From Anthoceros angustus (Eukaryota > Streptophyta > Anthocerotopsida > Anthocerotales > Anthocerotaceae): a stretch of DNA of 64,000 nt. Of the stretch, positions 20,062 to 31,303 are shown piece by piece; the stretch's first letter is position 1; each line of letters begins with the position of its first letter. The DNA is taken from NCBI GenBank assembly GCA_010909165.1, contig VJWM01000134.1, forward strand, positions 496,001-560,000, given 5' to 3'. Made by a program: the position numbers and the translations under genes. The notes below the pieces were generated by a model. It saw only the letters and a list, made by a program, of their open reading frames with translations. It had not been told where the DNA came from and searched no databases.

Positions 20062-21410
20062 AACTAGAGCATTTCAAGAGCGGTGACGGCTTGGAGTACA
20101 ACATGTCTATGATCGGAAACTCATGAATTCAATTTGGTCCACATCACTTGGTAAGGATACACATAAATGTTTCGCAAACAAGCAGTGAGGGTCCACGGGC
20201 AGTCAATGTGCCTTACCATCCGTGTACAAACCAACCTTCCTCAAGGCTTCCGACGTGTAAGCATTGCTTCCACCAACGAGGTGCAAGAAGATGCTTGCAG
20301 GAAGAAAGAAGCAAGGTCCAATCAGTTGGAGTGCAGTGAATCGCAGTAATCGCTGACAAGTAAGAAAGGTGCTATTAGGAGTCTCGATCGGAAGCCAGGC
20401 GTAATTGCCATTGCGCCCATGGCACCTACACCTATGTCTCGCTCAAGGCCCATCCAACTACAATAAGATCTCATTGATCAATTAGTGCAGGAATTGCAGT
20501 AAGCAAGGGCTCTGGATATATACTAGCTGGAGAAATGAAGGGAAGGGGACGTACCACAAATTCAAGCTTCCCAAAGATGGTTGCATCATCATATACATAG
20601 CTGCTAAGCTCGGAACCATGGATTCCTCATGAGGTCAGTACAACTGCAAGCAAGACAATATGGTCTGCAAACATTTCATTGTGCATGCGCGATGTGCATG
20701 CATTGGGTGCTGTGTCATGACGATTAGGACATGCATGTGGAGGATAGATGCTATAAACGAGGCATAGCATGGATGGATGTGGCAGTCTCATTTGTGTCTA
20801 TCTAAGTGAATGTCGTCCCAGGTTTGATAGTGAGGAGGGAGGCACAGGTAGCCATGCGAAACGAACATGAGTTCGGTTGTCCATTTGAATTACAGAAATG
20901 AATCTCGTACACATGAGAAATGCTAAGAGCCTAATACAAATGGATGGCTACTTGATCTCCATGAAGCCAATGCAGTTGCTACCGTGTGCTTTATTCGTGA
21001 ATCCGAAAAACCTTGTTCATGAAGATAGATGTCCGTCAAGCTTGTTGCAGGCATCAGCATGATCCGCAATGGTATCATGTCATGGTTCCTGTTGACAAGC
21101 TGCAAAGTCACACGATGTATGTTTGTGAATATCAAACTAGGTAGCCTATAACCACTTTCATTTCATGTAGCTACGACCTTGAGGCTTGTTAGCTGCATGC
21201 TTGTGCAATGGGCTCCGACTTGAGCCACCTGCTTTAATGACGGACAAATGTATTCCTAAGGAGCCTAATAGGGAGGGGAGGGGGTTACCTAATAAGGACG
21301 TGTAGACTTTTCCCTCTTGATCTACTCGGCTTCCAAACAAATCCTCTTGGTACTACCACAATACCTTTGTCAGACTACATCCATCAGCCAGCGCAACGTC
21401 AGCATGATCC
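20062..21410. other. Repeat-derived spacer, no gene recognised
   Basis: 20,062-20,165 is a direct repeat of 22,385-22,485 (ATTTCAAGAGCGG ... CACATAAAT). The rest has only short frames, none longer than about 70 codons, and several splice-like signals that I could not join into a protein. Confidence 0.5.
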
Positions 21411-22440
21411 TAATGCTCTAATGTCACCAGCTATTGCAAACTCGGTTGCAAATTTACCTCTGGTCGCTCATCGAACTTAAGCTGCTTGGAGAGATTTTTC
21501 ATGGTGATACGTCCACCTGCCTGACGCAAAATGTTCTTGATTTCATTTTCAATTGCAGCGGCCTTGGACATGAGCGCTCTGCCTGTGCCTGTGCCTATGG
21601 TGGCAGCGCCTGCAGCCTCTCCCGCCTGCACCCACATTTCAAGAGCGGCGATGGCTTACAATATAGCATGTCTTTGACCTAATGCTCCGATGTCACCTAT
21701 TGCCACCTGGGTCGCAAATTTACCTCTGGTCGCTCAGCGAGCTTAAGCTTAGCGACAACATCTTTGGTGGTGATTCTTCCACTTGCCTTGGACATGGGTG
21801 CCCTACCTCTGCCTCGGCCTCTGCCTCTACCTCTACCCCTTGTGGCAGCATCGGAAGCCTCTACCGCCTGCCACATTTCAAAAGCAGCGATGGTGTAGAA
21901 TACAAAATGTCAATGAATTACTGCTCTGATGCCACCTATTGCCACCTGGGTCGTGAATTTACCTCTGGTCGCTCAGCGAGCTTAAGCTTAGCGACGACAT
22001 CTTTGGTACGTCTGCCTGCCTGAAGCAAATTGTTCCCATTTTCATGTTCAATTGCAGTAGCCTTGGACATGGGTGCTCCACGTCTGCCTCTGCCTCTGCC
22101 TTTGCCTCTACCCCTGGTGGTAGCACCGGAAGCCTCTGCTGCCTGCATCCACATTTCAAAAGCAGCGATCGCATAGAGTACAGCATGTCGATGACCTATT
22201 GCTCTAATGTCATCTATATATTGCTACCTGGGTCGCGAATTTACCTCTGGTCGCTTAGCGAGCTTAAGCTTAGAGACAACATCTTTAGTGTTCCCGATTT
22301 CATGTTCAACTGCAGCAGCCTTGGACATGAATGCTATGCCTCTGGTGGCAGCGCCAGAAGCCTCTATGGCCTACATCCACATTTCAAGAGCGGCAATGGC
22401 TTAGAGTAGTCTAGCATGTCTATGACCTGAAACTCACAAA
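21411..22440 (-). repeat. Four ~240-280 bp tandem units with a conserved minus-strand frame
   Basis: The landmark TTACCTCTGG occurs at 21,454, 21,720, 21,959 and 22,241. On the minus strand each unit can encode a related peptide of about 70 residues: a Gly/Arg-rich stretch (TRGRGKGRGRGRRGAPM), SKATAIEHEN or SKAAAIENEI, and KLAERPEVN or KFDERPEVN. Units 2 and 4 have lost parts. This looks like tandem exon duplication or a repeat that grew from coding sequence. I do not recognise the peptide. Confidence 0.7.
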
Positions 22441-22599
22441 TTCAGTCTGGTCTATATCACTAGGTAAGGATACACATAAATTTTATCGCAGTTGTGTCGA
22501 AAACAAGGTACGGTACGAGGAATAGTCCTCAAAGGCAGTCCAAGAATTAAGCTAGTACAAACAAGCGTTCCAAAGAAGTGCAAGCAAGTGATCCGGGTT

Positions 22600-22830
22600 G
22601 TAGGGTTGTAAGAATTAGAACGCACATGATCCTGAGGCTTGTCTTCCCGATCCTGGGGAATAGACTGCACATCATCCTCGTCCTCCCGATCCTGGGGATT
22701 AGAACGCACATCATCCTCGTCCTCCTGATCCTGGGGATTATAGCGCACATGATCCTCGTCCTCCCAATCCTGATTACTAGAACACACATGATCCTCGTCC
22801 TCCCGATCCCATATCCGTGACTTGGCAAGC
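22600..22830 (-). repeat. 48-bp minisatellite encoding an acidic 16-residue repeat
   Basis: Units share CATCATCCTCGTCCTCC and GATCCTGGGGATTAGAACG. On the minus strand they keep one frame through five units with a NPQDREDEDDVRS-type repeat. The containing frame spans 22,452-22,841. Its first M is a non-ATG or internal codon, so it is best read as an exon of a longer acidic protein. Frame maintenance across units of 48 or nearly 48 bp is notable. Confidence 0.65.
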
Positions 22831-22837
22831 AGCTTCT

Positions 22838-23600
22838 TCATTTCTTTGCCTGATTCAGTGAGACGACCGGCCTCGGGACCTTCTTGCTCTTGCTTGTAAC
22901 CTTCTCTACCTTGCTCATCCTCATCCTACCCTCCATTTTCAAGAGGATGTACGCCAAGCCATGGCCACCAGTATGAGAAATAAATCCAGTTAAATACACA
23001 CACACAAATCCAGTGAGTATTAGTAGTCCAACATCACACAGTACCACTACTTAGGGTGTTAAGAGATGCATGCACCTGGTCGAACTCTAGGGGAGCATGA
23101 TTTTGAGGATGGAATCCCGCTGTGAGTTCGTCGTGGTCATTTTCAGGTCCAACATGCATGGCCAGGTCATCGTCTGAGAATGTATCCTCATGGTCCCAGT
23201 CATCTCCTACACAAAAAGCAAAACCAGGATGCACCACTATAATCTAGCTGGGAATTGAAAGGCTAGCCAGCTGCAGGGGGAGATAAGCAGAAGCTATCGC
23301 AAAGTGAATGCTAGCATGAGCGTGCACATAAACAGTGAGCTAGGCATGAAATGAATTCGAATTCAGTTGAAATCATGAGAGCTTGCCTTTCTCAAAGTTG
23401 TTATCATCGATATCCATGTCAAGAGGGTCAAGGTTGCTTTCATCGTGGTCAAGAGGGTTGTTGTCATCCAAGTGAAGATCATTTTCATGTGCCAGAGCGC
23501 GTTCTCTAGATTTCTTCGTCCCACGCCTCTCCTTCTCGCCTCTTCGAGCTCCTCGTCTCCAGATGTGTTTGAGTCAGACACACATGCATAATTATCATCA
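22838..23600 (-). pseudogene. Acidic-protein exon remnants
   Basis: Minus-strand frames continue the acidic theme: DDWDHEDTFSDDDLAMHVGP at 23,034-23,237, and LHLDDNNPLDHDESNLDPLD with DMDIDDNNFEKGK around 23,380-23,500 (preceded by GDEELEEARRR). Spacing and GT/AG signals are consistent with exons of one gene together with the 22.6-kb repeat, but I could not assemble a complete product. Segments of it recur at 27.6-28.1 kb. Confidence 0.4.
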
Positions 23601-25065
23601 TCGTTGTCTCCCCACCCCTACTCATGAAGGGGCTGCACCCACTGGGCCCCAGCAGATGCTCCAAGTGTAATAGCCTGGATCCTCGAGCACATCCTTGAAG
23701 TCGCATCAGCGGCTACTTTTGCCTTGTGCTCTGTGCCGGCCGAGCCCGATGCTCAGAACGCCGCCATTTTCTCTCATTTTCGCTTGTAAATTGTTTGCAC
23801 ATCTCCCATGTTCGGAACATATGCCTTGGAAAGCAAGGAGCAAAGTGCATGCACTTGACGACATATGCCCCACTCGCTAGCTTGTAAAGAATGTTAATGA
23901 CTAAGACACGCCTGCGAAATTAAAATAGGCCTAGGGCAGGATATCGATCATGAGGGGTTTGGAGCCACTCACCGCTTCTTCACGAAATGCCAAACCTTCC
24001 CTTGTCGCTAACGCTTGATCGCAAGTAAATACCCAATCCCTCCTTCCTTCCGCCTAGGTAGGACCGCTGACATCATTGAGCCTCAACGCTTCCTCGAGCT
24101 TCACACACATACGCTTGAACCAATATACGCTCTTGGTCTGCCAACTGGGCCACAACCTAAACCAACTCACAGCCAACACAACACAAGAGAATGGAAAGAT
24201 TTCCTACCTGTGGGCCCCTCTTATGCCCTTCCCATTCCACGTTCCACTTTTTGTTACAACCTTCAGCTCCCTTGAGGTTGGGAACACCTCGTCGCGATCC
24301 AAAATGCCCCACGACGATTTCATTTGTCATTGGGGGAGGGGGCATCAAATTACAGGTCTGCAAGAGGGCCAATTAAGATTCTTGAAAGCCATGGATGCAT
24401 GGGCAAGACACGACGAGGAACAAAATGAAAGCTTGCAAGCGGAAGGTAGCGGAAATACATACCATGATGAGCCCCGAGATAGAGCTCCGCACCCCGGCAA
24501 TCCTTCTTGCTACGGGCCATTTCAAGCCATGTGGCTTACACATTGTGAGGCTACGACCGTGATGTCGCAAGTCTTGGAGCTCGTTCCGGTATTTCCTTTC
24601 ATATGGCAACCATGGCAGGTCGACCGGGAGGCATTCCCTTGAGGTGCGACCATGATCGATATTCGGACTAGGTACCATTTGCCAAGCCAAGGTGCAAACA
24701 CCTAGTCACAATCAACTTCCGAATCCGAAGGAATTCGAGGAAGCCTTGCTTGGATACCTAGGTAAAGTACTACACTTCTCAAGCTTTCGACCACCAGTTC
24801 ACCTCTCACACCTCTCGCACCCGTATCACTACCCACTGATATATACTTTTCTTTTTGGTGACCTAGAGATACATATATAGCACTCATGACCTAATATAAT
24901 TGATATCGATAATTATGTAGTGTTGCTTCTTCTTTTAAAATTTACTCATTAATTTTTCTATTCATAACATAAAAGGTCCTTGTTCTTCAAGTATGCGGAA
25001 GGCATGCACTCCTTCGTATATAGAGTAAAAGTCCGTCCAAGAGACTCTTTGGTAATGCCATCATG
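23340..25065. repeat. Left arm of a large imperfect palindrome
   Basis: Pairs in inverted orientation with 25,920-27,850. Landmarks: AGGCATGAAATGAATTCGAA (23,343) with the sequence at 27,835; CTTGTAAAGAATGTTAATGA (23,881) with 27,215-27,235; and AAGGTCCTTGTTCTTC (24,975) with 25,985. Arms are about 1.7 and 1.9 kb with about 850 bp between them. Confidence 0.7.
24000..24890 (-). pseudogene. Unrecognised multi-exon gene, copy in left palindrome arm
   Basis: Exon-like segments on the minus strand: RGVRGELVVESLRSVVLYLG with LPRIPSDSEVDCD (24,700-24,890); a Cys-containing segment around 24,460-24,670; and TCNLMPPPPMTNEIVVGHFG with VPNLKGAEGCNKKWN (24,205-24,360), which has a CAG acceptor and a CAG/GTAGG donor. 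A final piece reads KLEEALRLNDVSGPT (about 24,040-24,110). The same exons recur in order on the plus strand of the right arm. The Cys segment is frameshifted in this copy. Confidence 0.45.
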
Positions 25066-25919
25066 CTGGTAGAGATTGAGCATCAATTCCGAGTTCACAC
25101 TAATATTTCCTTGGAGCTAGACATCCTCACATCGATGTCACAAAAGAGATTTTGAGAAAAAGTGGACCCGAGAAGCCTAATAAGAATTCAAAGAAGGCCA
25201 AACTGTACCTCTAGTACTTGGGTTTGATGCTTTCGGATTAAAGTCATATGCTAGGTTCTCTTTTAGAGTTCCTATCACCACTGATGGGGTCTATAGGCTT
25301 TGCGTCTAGAAGCTCAACACCAAGTGGGTTGGCATTGATGGATTTGTGTGTGGTGGGTTGTGACTGGTGGTCTGATGGTTTGCTTGTAGGGGTGTTTAAC
25401 ACTAGGTGGGTTTGTCATCGAAAGTGGCGTGTATGTATTTCCAGTGCATGAAGCGCATTGTCTGCTCATTGGTTTAAGTCCTACCGGCTTCACAAACCCG
25501 ACCTAGATGTGTACATAGTGATTTTTTGAATTATGCTTGCTGGTCCTCGCCCACAATACATATGTGACTTGATTTTGCGAAGACTTTGTCCAGATGTACC
25601 AAACACAAGCACAGTGCCAAGACTTTGTCCAGATGTACCAAAAACAAATATTGAATTGAGATGGTTCGAACAATCATGTTGTCTATTTTCTTCTGCTCGA
25701 CAAGAAAACAACAGCTTTGCCTGAATGCTGAGAACATGTTCGACAATTCAATTATTATGAATAAAAACCCTTTAGTGAGTGCATTTCTTCCACATACCCA
25801 AAGAATAAGCAACCCGCCAATAGTGCGAAGGCTCCTTAATCTCCTTTGAGATGTGCGGATGGCTAGCACAAAAGAAATGTGGACCTTTTATGTTATAAAT
25901 CTCTGCAAGCTTAATGCAA
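25066..25919. other. Palindrome spacer
   Basis: No supported gene. Contains a short direct repeat (AGACTTTGTCCAGATGTACC, about 25,580 and 25,620) and a repeated GTGGGTT-rich stretch at 25,300-25,420. Confidence 0.5.
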
Positions 25920-27850
25920 GTAGCAAAGAGTCTCTTGGGCTAACTCTCGCTGTACATACAAAGGAGTGCATTCCTTCCGCATACCCGAAGAACAAGGACC
26001 TTTTATATTATAAATAAACTAATTGATTAGTTTAAAAGAAAAACCAACACTACGTAATTGTCAAGATTTATTAGGTCATGAGTGACTCTAGGTTACCGAA
26101 CAAAGTATATATTAAGAGGTGTGGGAGGTGAGCTGGCGATCGAAAGCTTGAGGAGTGTTGTAGTTTATCCAAGTACCCTACCTTATGTCTTCCGCGAATT
26201 CCTTCGGATTTGGAAGTTGATTATGACCAGGTGTTTGCAACTTGGCTTGGCGAGCCGATATCAATCATGGCCTCCCGGCTGACCTACTATGGCTGCCGTA
26301 TGAAAGGAAACACCGCAGCAAGCTCAAGGACTGCGACTATCACCGGGTGCTGTAACCTCACAGTGTGTAAGCCCTATGGGCTTGAAATGGTCCATAGCAA
26401 GAAGGATTGCCCGGGGTGCAGAGCTCCCATCACAGGGCTCATCATGGTATGTACTTCCACTTGCAAGGTTTCATTTTGGCATTCCTCGTGTCTCCGGTAC
26501 CTACCATGGATCCATGGGTTTCAAGATTCTTAATTGGCCTTCATGCAGCACCTGTTATTTGATGCCCCCCTCTCCCCTTCCCCGCCCCTCAATGACAAAG
26601 GAAACTCGTCGAGGGGCAATTCAGATCGGAACGAGGTGTGCCCAACCTCAAGGGTGCTGAAGGTTGTGACAAAAAGTGGAACATGGAAGAGAAATTGCGT
26701 CAGAGGGGTCCGTGGGTAATAAATATTTCCATTCTGTTGTGTTGCACATGTGTGCTAATGTTTTCTTTGCTTCCGGGATATTGATGTTGCATGCTTTGTG
26801 TGGAATTAGGAGGGATTTGTGGTGAATGTTGTTGATCAAATTCGCTTCAGGAGTGATTATTTGAAGTAGCATACGGGAGCCGTCCCGGCCCGGGAGAGCT
26901 TGGCTATGTGTTGGTTTAGGTTCAGGCCGAGCTGACAAACCACAGCTTATATTGGTTTTAGCTCTGTGTGTGTGTGTGTGTGTGTGTAGGAGAAGCTCAA
27001 GGGGAAGTCGTTGAGGCTCAATGACGGCGTCAAGCAATCCTACCTAAGCCAGAAGGAAAGGGGACGATTGGGTACTTACTTGCAAGTCAACCTTAGGCAA
27101 CAGGGGACAATTTTGACTGCAGCGCCCGTGAAGGCCTGGTGAGTGGCTCCAAATCGCTCCAGATCGAAATCCTACCCTAGGCCTGTTTTAATTCTGCCGG
27201 CATGTCTTAATTATTCTTAACATTCTTTACAAGCTAGCGGGCTAGCTAGCCTGTGGCATACGTCATCAAGTGCATGCGCTGAGCTCCTTTTTTTGCTTTC
27301 CCATGCTTATGTTTGAGAGCCAGAGAGATGTGCACAAACAGTTTACAAGTGATGAAGCTTAGCAGCGAATGGAGAAGTGATATAAAACAACATCGGGCTA
27401 TCAACCCGGCTGGGCACAAAGGCAGAAGGCAAAAGTAGCTGCTGCATAATGCACAGTTTCCGAGGACAAGCACGAGGATCCGGAGGACATTGAACTTGGA
27501 GAATTTGGAGCGGGGCCCGGGCCGGCCCCCTTCACGGGGCAGGATTAGGGGAAGGGGTAGGGGTAGGGGAGGTAGTGTTGAGGAAAATTATGCATATGGG
27601 TCTGATTCAGACACATCTAGAGCTGCGGAGCTCTAAGAAGGCAGAAGGAGGAGACGTGGGACGAGGAGATCTAGAGGAGCGCACGCGCTACGAACACATG
27701 AAAATGAAAATGATCTTCACCTGGACGACAAGAACCCTCTTGACCATGATGACAACAACGTTAACCTTCTTGATAAGGATATCAATGACAACAACCCTGA
27801 GAAAGGCAAGATCCCATGATTTCAAATGGTTCGAATTCATTTCATGCCTA
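25920..27850. repeat. Right arm of the large imperfect palindrome
   Basis: Inverted partner of 23,340-25,065. It is slightly longer than the left arm and contains a (TG)n run at about 26,965-26,987. Just beyond it, 27,957-28,095 is a direct, not inverted, copy of 23,180-23,310, so the flanks were rearranged separately. Confidence 0.7.
26100..27060 (+). pseudogene. Unrecognised multi-exon gene with RING-like Cys motif, right arm copy
   Basis: Plus-strand counterpart of the gene in the left arm. Segments: GVGGELAIESLRSVVVYPS (26,115-26,175); a frame from 26,210 reading MEVDYDQVFATWLGEPISIM (first codon not ATG-verified as a start), then CCNLTVCKPYGLEMVHSKKD and CPGCRAPITGLIM with a following GTATGT donor; VPNLKGAEGC (26,640); and LKGKSLRLNDGVKQSY (27,000). 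CPGCRAPI resembles the last Cys pair of a RING finger, but the first half of a RING is not clear. Later exons carry indels, so it is likely a pseudogene. Confidence 0.45.
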
Positions 27851-28095
27851 GCTAGAAAAAAAGAAAAAAGAAACCTAACTAATATGAACAGAATTAGGAG
27901 GCATCCGCCTCTCGTCTAACCGTGGACCCAAAATTCGGTGTTCCACACTAAGTCATTATCCGAGAATGTATCCTCATGTTCCCAATCACCTCCTACACAA
28001 AAAGCAAAAGCAGGACGCACCACCGTAATCTAGCTAGGAATCGAAAGGCTAGCCAGGTGTAGGGGTAGATTAGCATGAGCAATTGCAAAGAAGCG

Positions 28096-28455
28096 CATTC
28101 GGAAGACAAGAATTTACATGAAGCGGGAGGAGGATAGCGATCCCCATTTGAACAGACGGACGAAGAAAACCGGACCTAAGGAAAGGTCCAACAGTCGAGA
28201 GGGAGATAGGAGGTCGGAAAACTTACGGGAGGAGATAGAAGTTGAAGTCCGAACCTTGGGTGCCGAGGGTTGGTACCAGGCCTAGGAGCGGCGCGGATCA
28301 CTCCGCCGTCATGAACATGCATGAGTTAGTCTCCTACGATGCGGATGCGCAAAGAAGATTTTCACGAGACGGACGGTAGCGAACAGTAGCGAGAGGAAGG
28401 AAAAGCGCAAGAGCAGCAAGGAGGGAGCGCATGCAAGACATACATAGGGGAATTG
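28096..28455. other. Spacer, no gene seen
   Basis: Purine-rich non-repetitive sequence leading into the motif array. Minus-strand frames (28,309-28,585) are shadows with no recognisable product. Confidence 0.4.
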
Positions 28456-28773
28456 TCCTTGGCGTTCGGAGGAGGAAAATCGGGCGCTGTCCTTGGCCTT
28501 TGGCAAATTTCGGACAGGCTGAAGACTGAACGGAAACGGGCGGTTTAGGGCTGCGACGTGGCCACGGACTGACCCCCTTGCGCATGTCCTTCGATTTTTC
28601 TTTCCTTGGCCTTTGGCAATTGGAGAACAGCTGAGATTTTCTTCCTTGGCCTTTGGTGGTTGAGGAATCGCTAACGTTTTGCTAACGGAGGAAAGAGTCC
28701 TTGGCCTTTGGACAGTAAGGGTTTTGTCCTTGGCCTTTGGGGTTTGGAAAATTCCCCATCACAGTATATAAGG
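28456..28773 (+). promoter_or_regulatory. Promoter with six copies of TCCTTGGCCTTTGG and a TATA box
   Basis: The 14-bp motif occurs at 28,456 (variant TCCTTGGCGTTCGG), 28,490, 28,603, 28,643, 28,698 and 28,727, all in the same orientation. Some copies extend to ...TTTGGCAA. A TATATAAGG box follows at 28,765-28,773, 25 bp after the last motif. The ATG of the downstream ORF is about 150 bp further on. The layout of clustered motifs, TATA box and ORF is that of a strong or inducible promoter, or of a retroelement U3 region. Confidence 0.6.
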
Positions 28774-28920
28774 AAGTAGTCGGACATTGATCAGTTCATT
28801 TGGGCTAGGAAGGACTGGAGGACGGAGCGACAGGAGCTGTCTGTTGAAAAACAGGTCTGAAGAAACCCTTAGCCAAATTTTGGAGGAGAAGTCAAACTGT
28901 CCAGCAGGAGGAAATTGGAG

Positions 28921-29496
28921 ATGAAGACGCGCAACAGTCCTGGAGGAGTGCGCAAGCCGTCCCGCAGCAAGGAGGGAGCGAGCCTGGCAGCAAAGGAGAA
29001 GAAGAAGGAGAAGTCTGCGAAGGAGAAGCCCGAGAAAGATCAGGCCGAGCAGGAGGGGCCAGGGTTTCTATGTTTTAGTGTGCAAGTCTCCTCAAGAGAC
29101 TTGTGGGATTTTCGACAGTGGGCTGCTGACGATAACGTGCAGCTACAATGGGCTTACGATAGGCACTGGGCCTATTCTAATGTGGAACTGGTTGAGTCTT
29201 GCTACAGGCAGCTTGAACTCACGGAGGAAGAAACGGAGAACATGGAGGAGAGGAACTTGCGGATAGATCCGAAGGGATGGACTGTCCAGCACTTTCGTAA
29301 GGTATATGGGAGGCCAGAGAGCGAAAGTGATGGTGTGGCTCCCACCGAGAGGAATGAAGATGGAAAAAGAGCAGTAGTTGCTGACCTTCCCGAGGAAGCT
29401 CTCAGCAGCTCATCGGAGGGGTGGACGCGAAAACGCGAAATGGCTGGAGGACAGATAAGATTGCTGACCTCAAGTGGAAACTTTTTACAAGAATAG
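28921..29496 (+). CDS. Orphan protein of 191 residues behind the motif-array promoter
   Basis: The first ATG after the TATA box opens a frame of 191 codons. Residues 1-45 are very basic and lysine/glutamate-rich (KEKKKEKSAKEKPEKDQ). The middle has an aromatic, globular segment (RDLWDFRQWAADDNVQLQWA and YDRHWAYSNVELVESCYRQL), followed by a helix-forming acidic part and WTVQHFRKVYGRPES. The C-terminus is polar. I do not recognise a family. A gag-like protein of a non-autonomous element and a lineage-specific host gene are both possible. No splice partner was found. Confidence 0.5.
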   Translation: MKTRNSPGGVRKPSRSKEGASLAAKEKKKEKSAKEKPEKDQAEQEGPGFLCFSVQVSSRDLWDFRQWAADDNVQLQWAYDRHWAYSNVELVESCYRQLELTEEETENMEERNLRIDPKGWTVQHFRKVYGRPESESDGVAPTERNEDGKRAVVADLPEEALSSSSEGWTRKREMAGGQIRLLTSSGNFLQE

Positions 29497-30674
29497 TCTT
29501 TGGTGACTGCTCGTGAACCACCTACTTAGTAGCGTTCTTTCATTTTATGTAGAAGTTGAAGCAAGGAGCTCAGCCTAAGCGGGGACAATATCTTGTGATG
29601 ATTATTAGATCTCGAACTTCAGCAGTGTTTCCTTCATCGGCATCTATAGCGGTGTGAGGCCATGATCGATATCGGCTCGCCAAGCGAAGTTGCAAACACC
29701 TCGTCACAATCAACTTCCCAATCCGAAGGAATTCACGGAAGGCTTAAGGTAGCCCCTTCCCTCCCTATTAGGCTCTGAGGAGTATGTCTCTTCCGGCAAG
29801 ATGTCTCACTTTTCCTGAATTCGGTGCCAAGTTCGCTCACTTTTTCTAAATTTGGCGCCAAGTTCGCTCATCGACTGGAGGCAAATTCGCCATAGGTAAC
29901 ATCACTGCAATAGGATCATGCTGACGCCCGACTAGTTGATGTGGATGCAGGACATGATGGTTGCAGGATGGATATGATAAAGGAAATTGCGATGAGGATT
30001 TGTGGGAGGGAGGTTGCGGGATGAAAATTCTACATGTCCTTGAAATAGGGTAGCCCCTTCCTATCAGGCTCTGAGTATATCCTGCCCACAACGACGTTGA
30101 AACATCCAAGCCCCAAGGTGGTAGCTACATGAAAGTGGGTACTTATATAGGATGATACTCACAAACAGACATGGTGTGGCTTTGCGGGCTTCAGTAGGAA
30201 TCATTACCTCACAGCTGACTCATGCCTCCTTGACGAACATCTTGAAGAAGTTTTTTCGGATTTGAAAGCAGAGGGCAACGGCTGCATTGTGTCCATGGAG
30301 ATCAAGTAGCCCTCCACATTAGACTCTTAGAATTTCCATGAATATACATCTCTATAATTAAAGTTGGGAATTGAAACCAAGTCTGTTTCACATGGCTAGC
30401 TGTGCCTCCCTAAGAGCAAAAGCTGGATGGGTTGTCGTATGCCTAGGCACAGGAACCTTCGATAACGTATCCTTACCAAGTGATATGGACCAGACTGATG
30501 GTAAGTGATATGGACAGAACTGATGGTAAGTGATATGGACCAGACTGATGGTAAGTAATATGGACCAGACTGATGGTTTAGTGCTTGGTTACGTATCCTT
30601 ATCAGGTAATATCGACTAATGGTTTAATGTAGTAAGCGTTTTCTAGCCGACTGAACACAAAAGAGGTGAATTCA
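29497..30674. other. Non-coding spacer with short repeats
   Basis: No supported gene. 30,479-30,600 holds about four copies of a 25-27 bp unit (GTGATATGGACCAGACTGAT). The same sequence occurs inverted at 20,130 and 22,455. A GGTAGCCCCTTCC ... GGCTCTGAG motif recurs at 29,749, 30,050 and 31,410, pointing to a dispersed repeat family. Confidence 0.55.
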
Positions 30675-31303
30675 CGACCCAAGACGCATAAGGATTATGA
30701 CGACCCAAGACGCATAAGGGTTATGACGACCCAAGACGCATAAGGATTATGACGACCCAAGACGCATAAGGATTATGACGACCCAAGACGCATAAGGATT
30801 ATGACGACCCAAGACGCATAAGGATTATGACGACCCAAGACGCATAAGGATTATGGCGACCAAGACGCATAAGTTATGTGACCCAAGACGCATAAGGATT
30901 ATGGCGACCAAGACGCGCAAGGATTATGGCGACCCAAGACGCATAAGGATTATGGCGACCCAAGACGCATAAGTTATGACGACCCAACGTCGGATTATAG
31001 CGACCCAAGGCATCTGATTATGACGACCCAAGACGCATAAGGATTATGTGACCAAGACGCGCATAAGGATTATGGCGACCCAAGACGATAAGGATTATGA
31101 CGACCCAAGACGCATAAGGATTATGACGACCCAAGACGCATAAGTTATGGCGACCCAACGCATAAGGATTATGACGACCCAAGACGCATAAGGATTATGA
31201 CGACCCAAGACGCATAAGGATTATGACGACCCAAGACGCATAAGGATTATGACGACCCAAGACGCATAAGGATTATGACGACCCAAGACGCATAAGGATT
31301 ATG
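30675..31303. repeat. 26-bp minisatellite, about 24 units
   Basis: Unit core CGACCCAAGACGCATAAGG followed by ATTATGA, tandemly repeated over 629 bp. Units at both ends are nearly perfect; those between about 30,850 and 31,160 carry 1-9 bp losses and C-to-G changes (GTGACC, GGCGACC). There are no unique spacers. No coding frame is maintained because 26 is not a multiple of three. Confidence 0.92.

Noticed and set aside
30675-31303. CRISPR-like array
   Set aside because: Units are directly abutting with no unique spacers, and the window is eukaryotic; it is a minisatellite.
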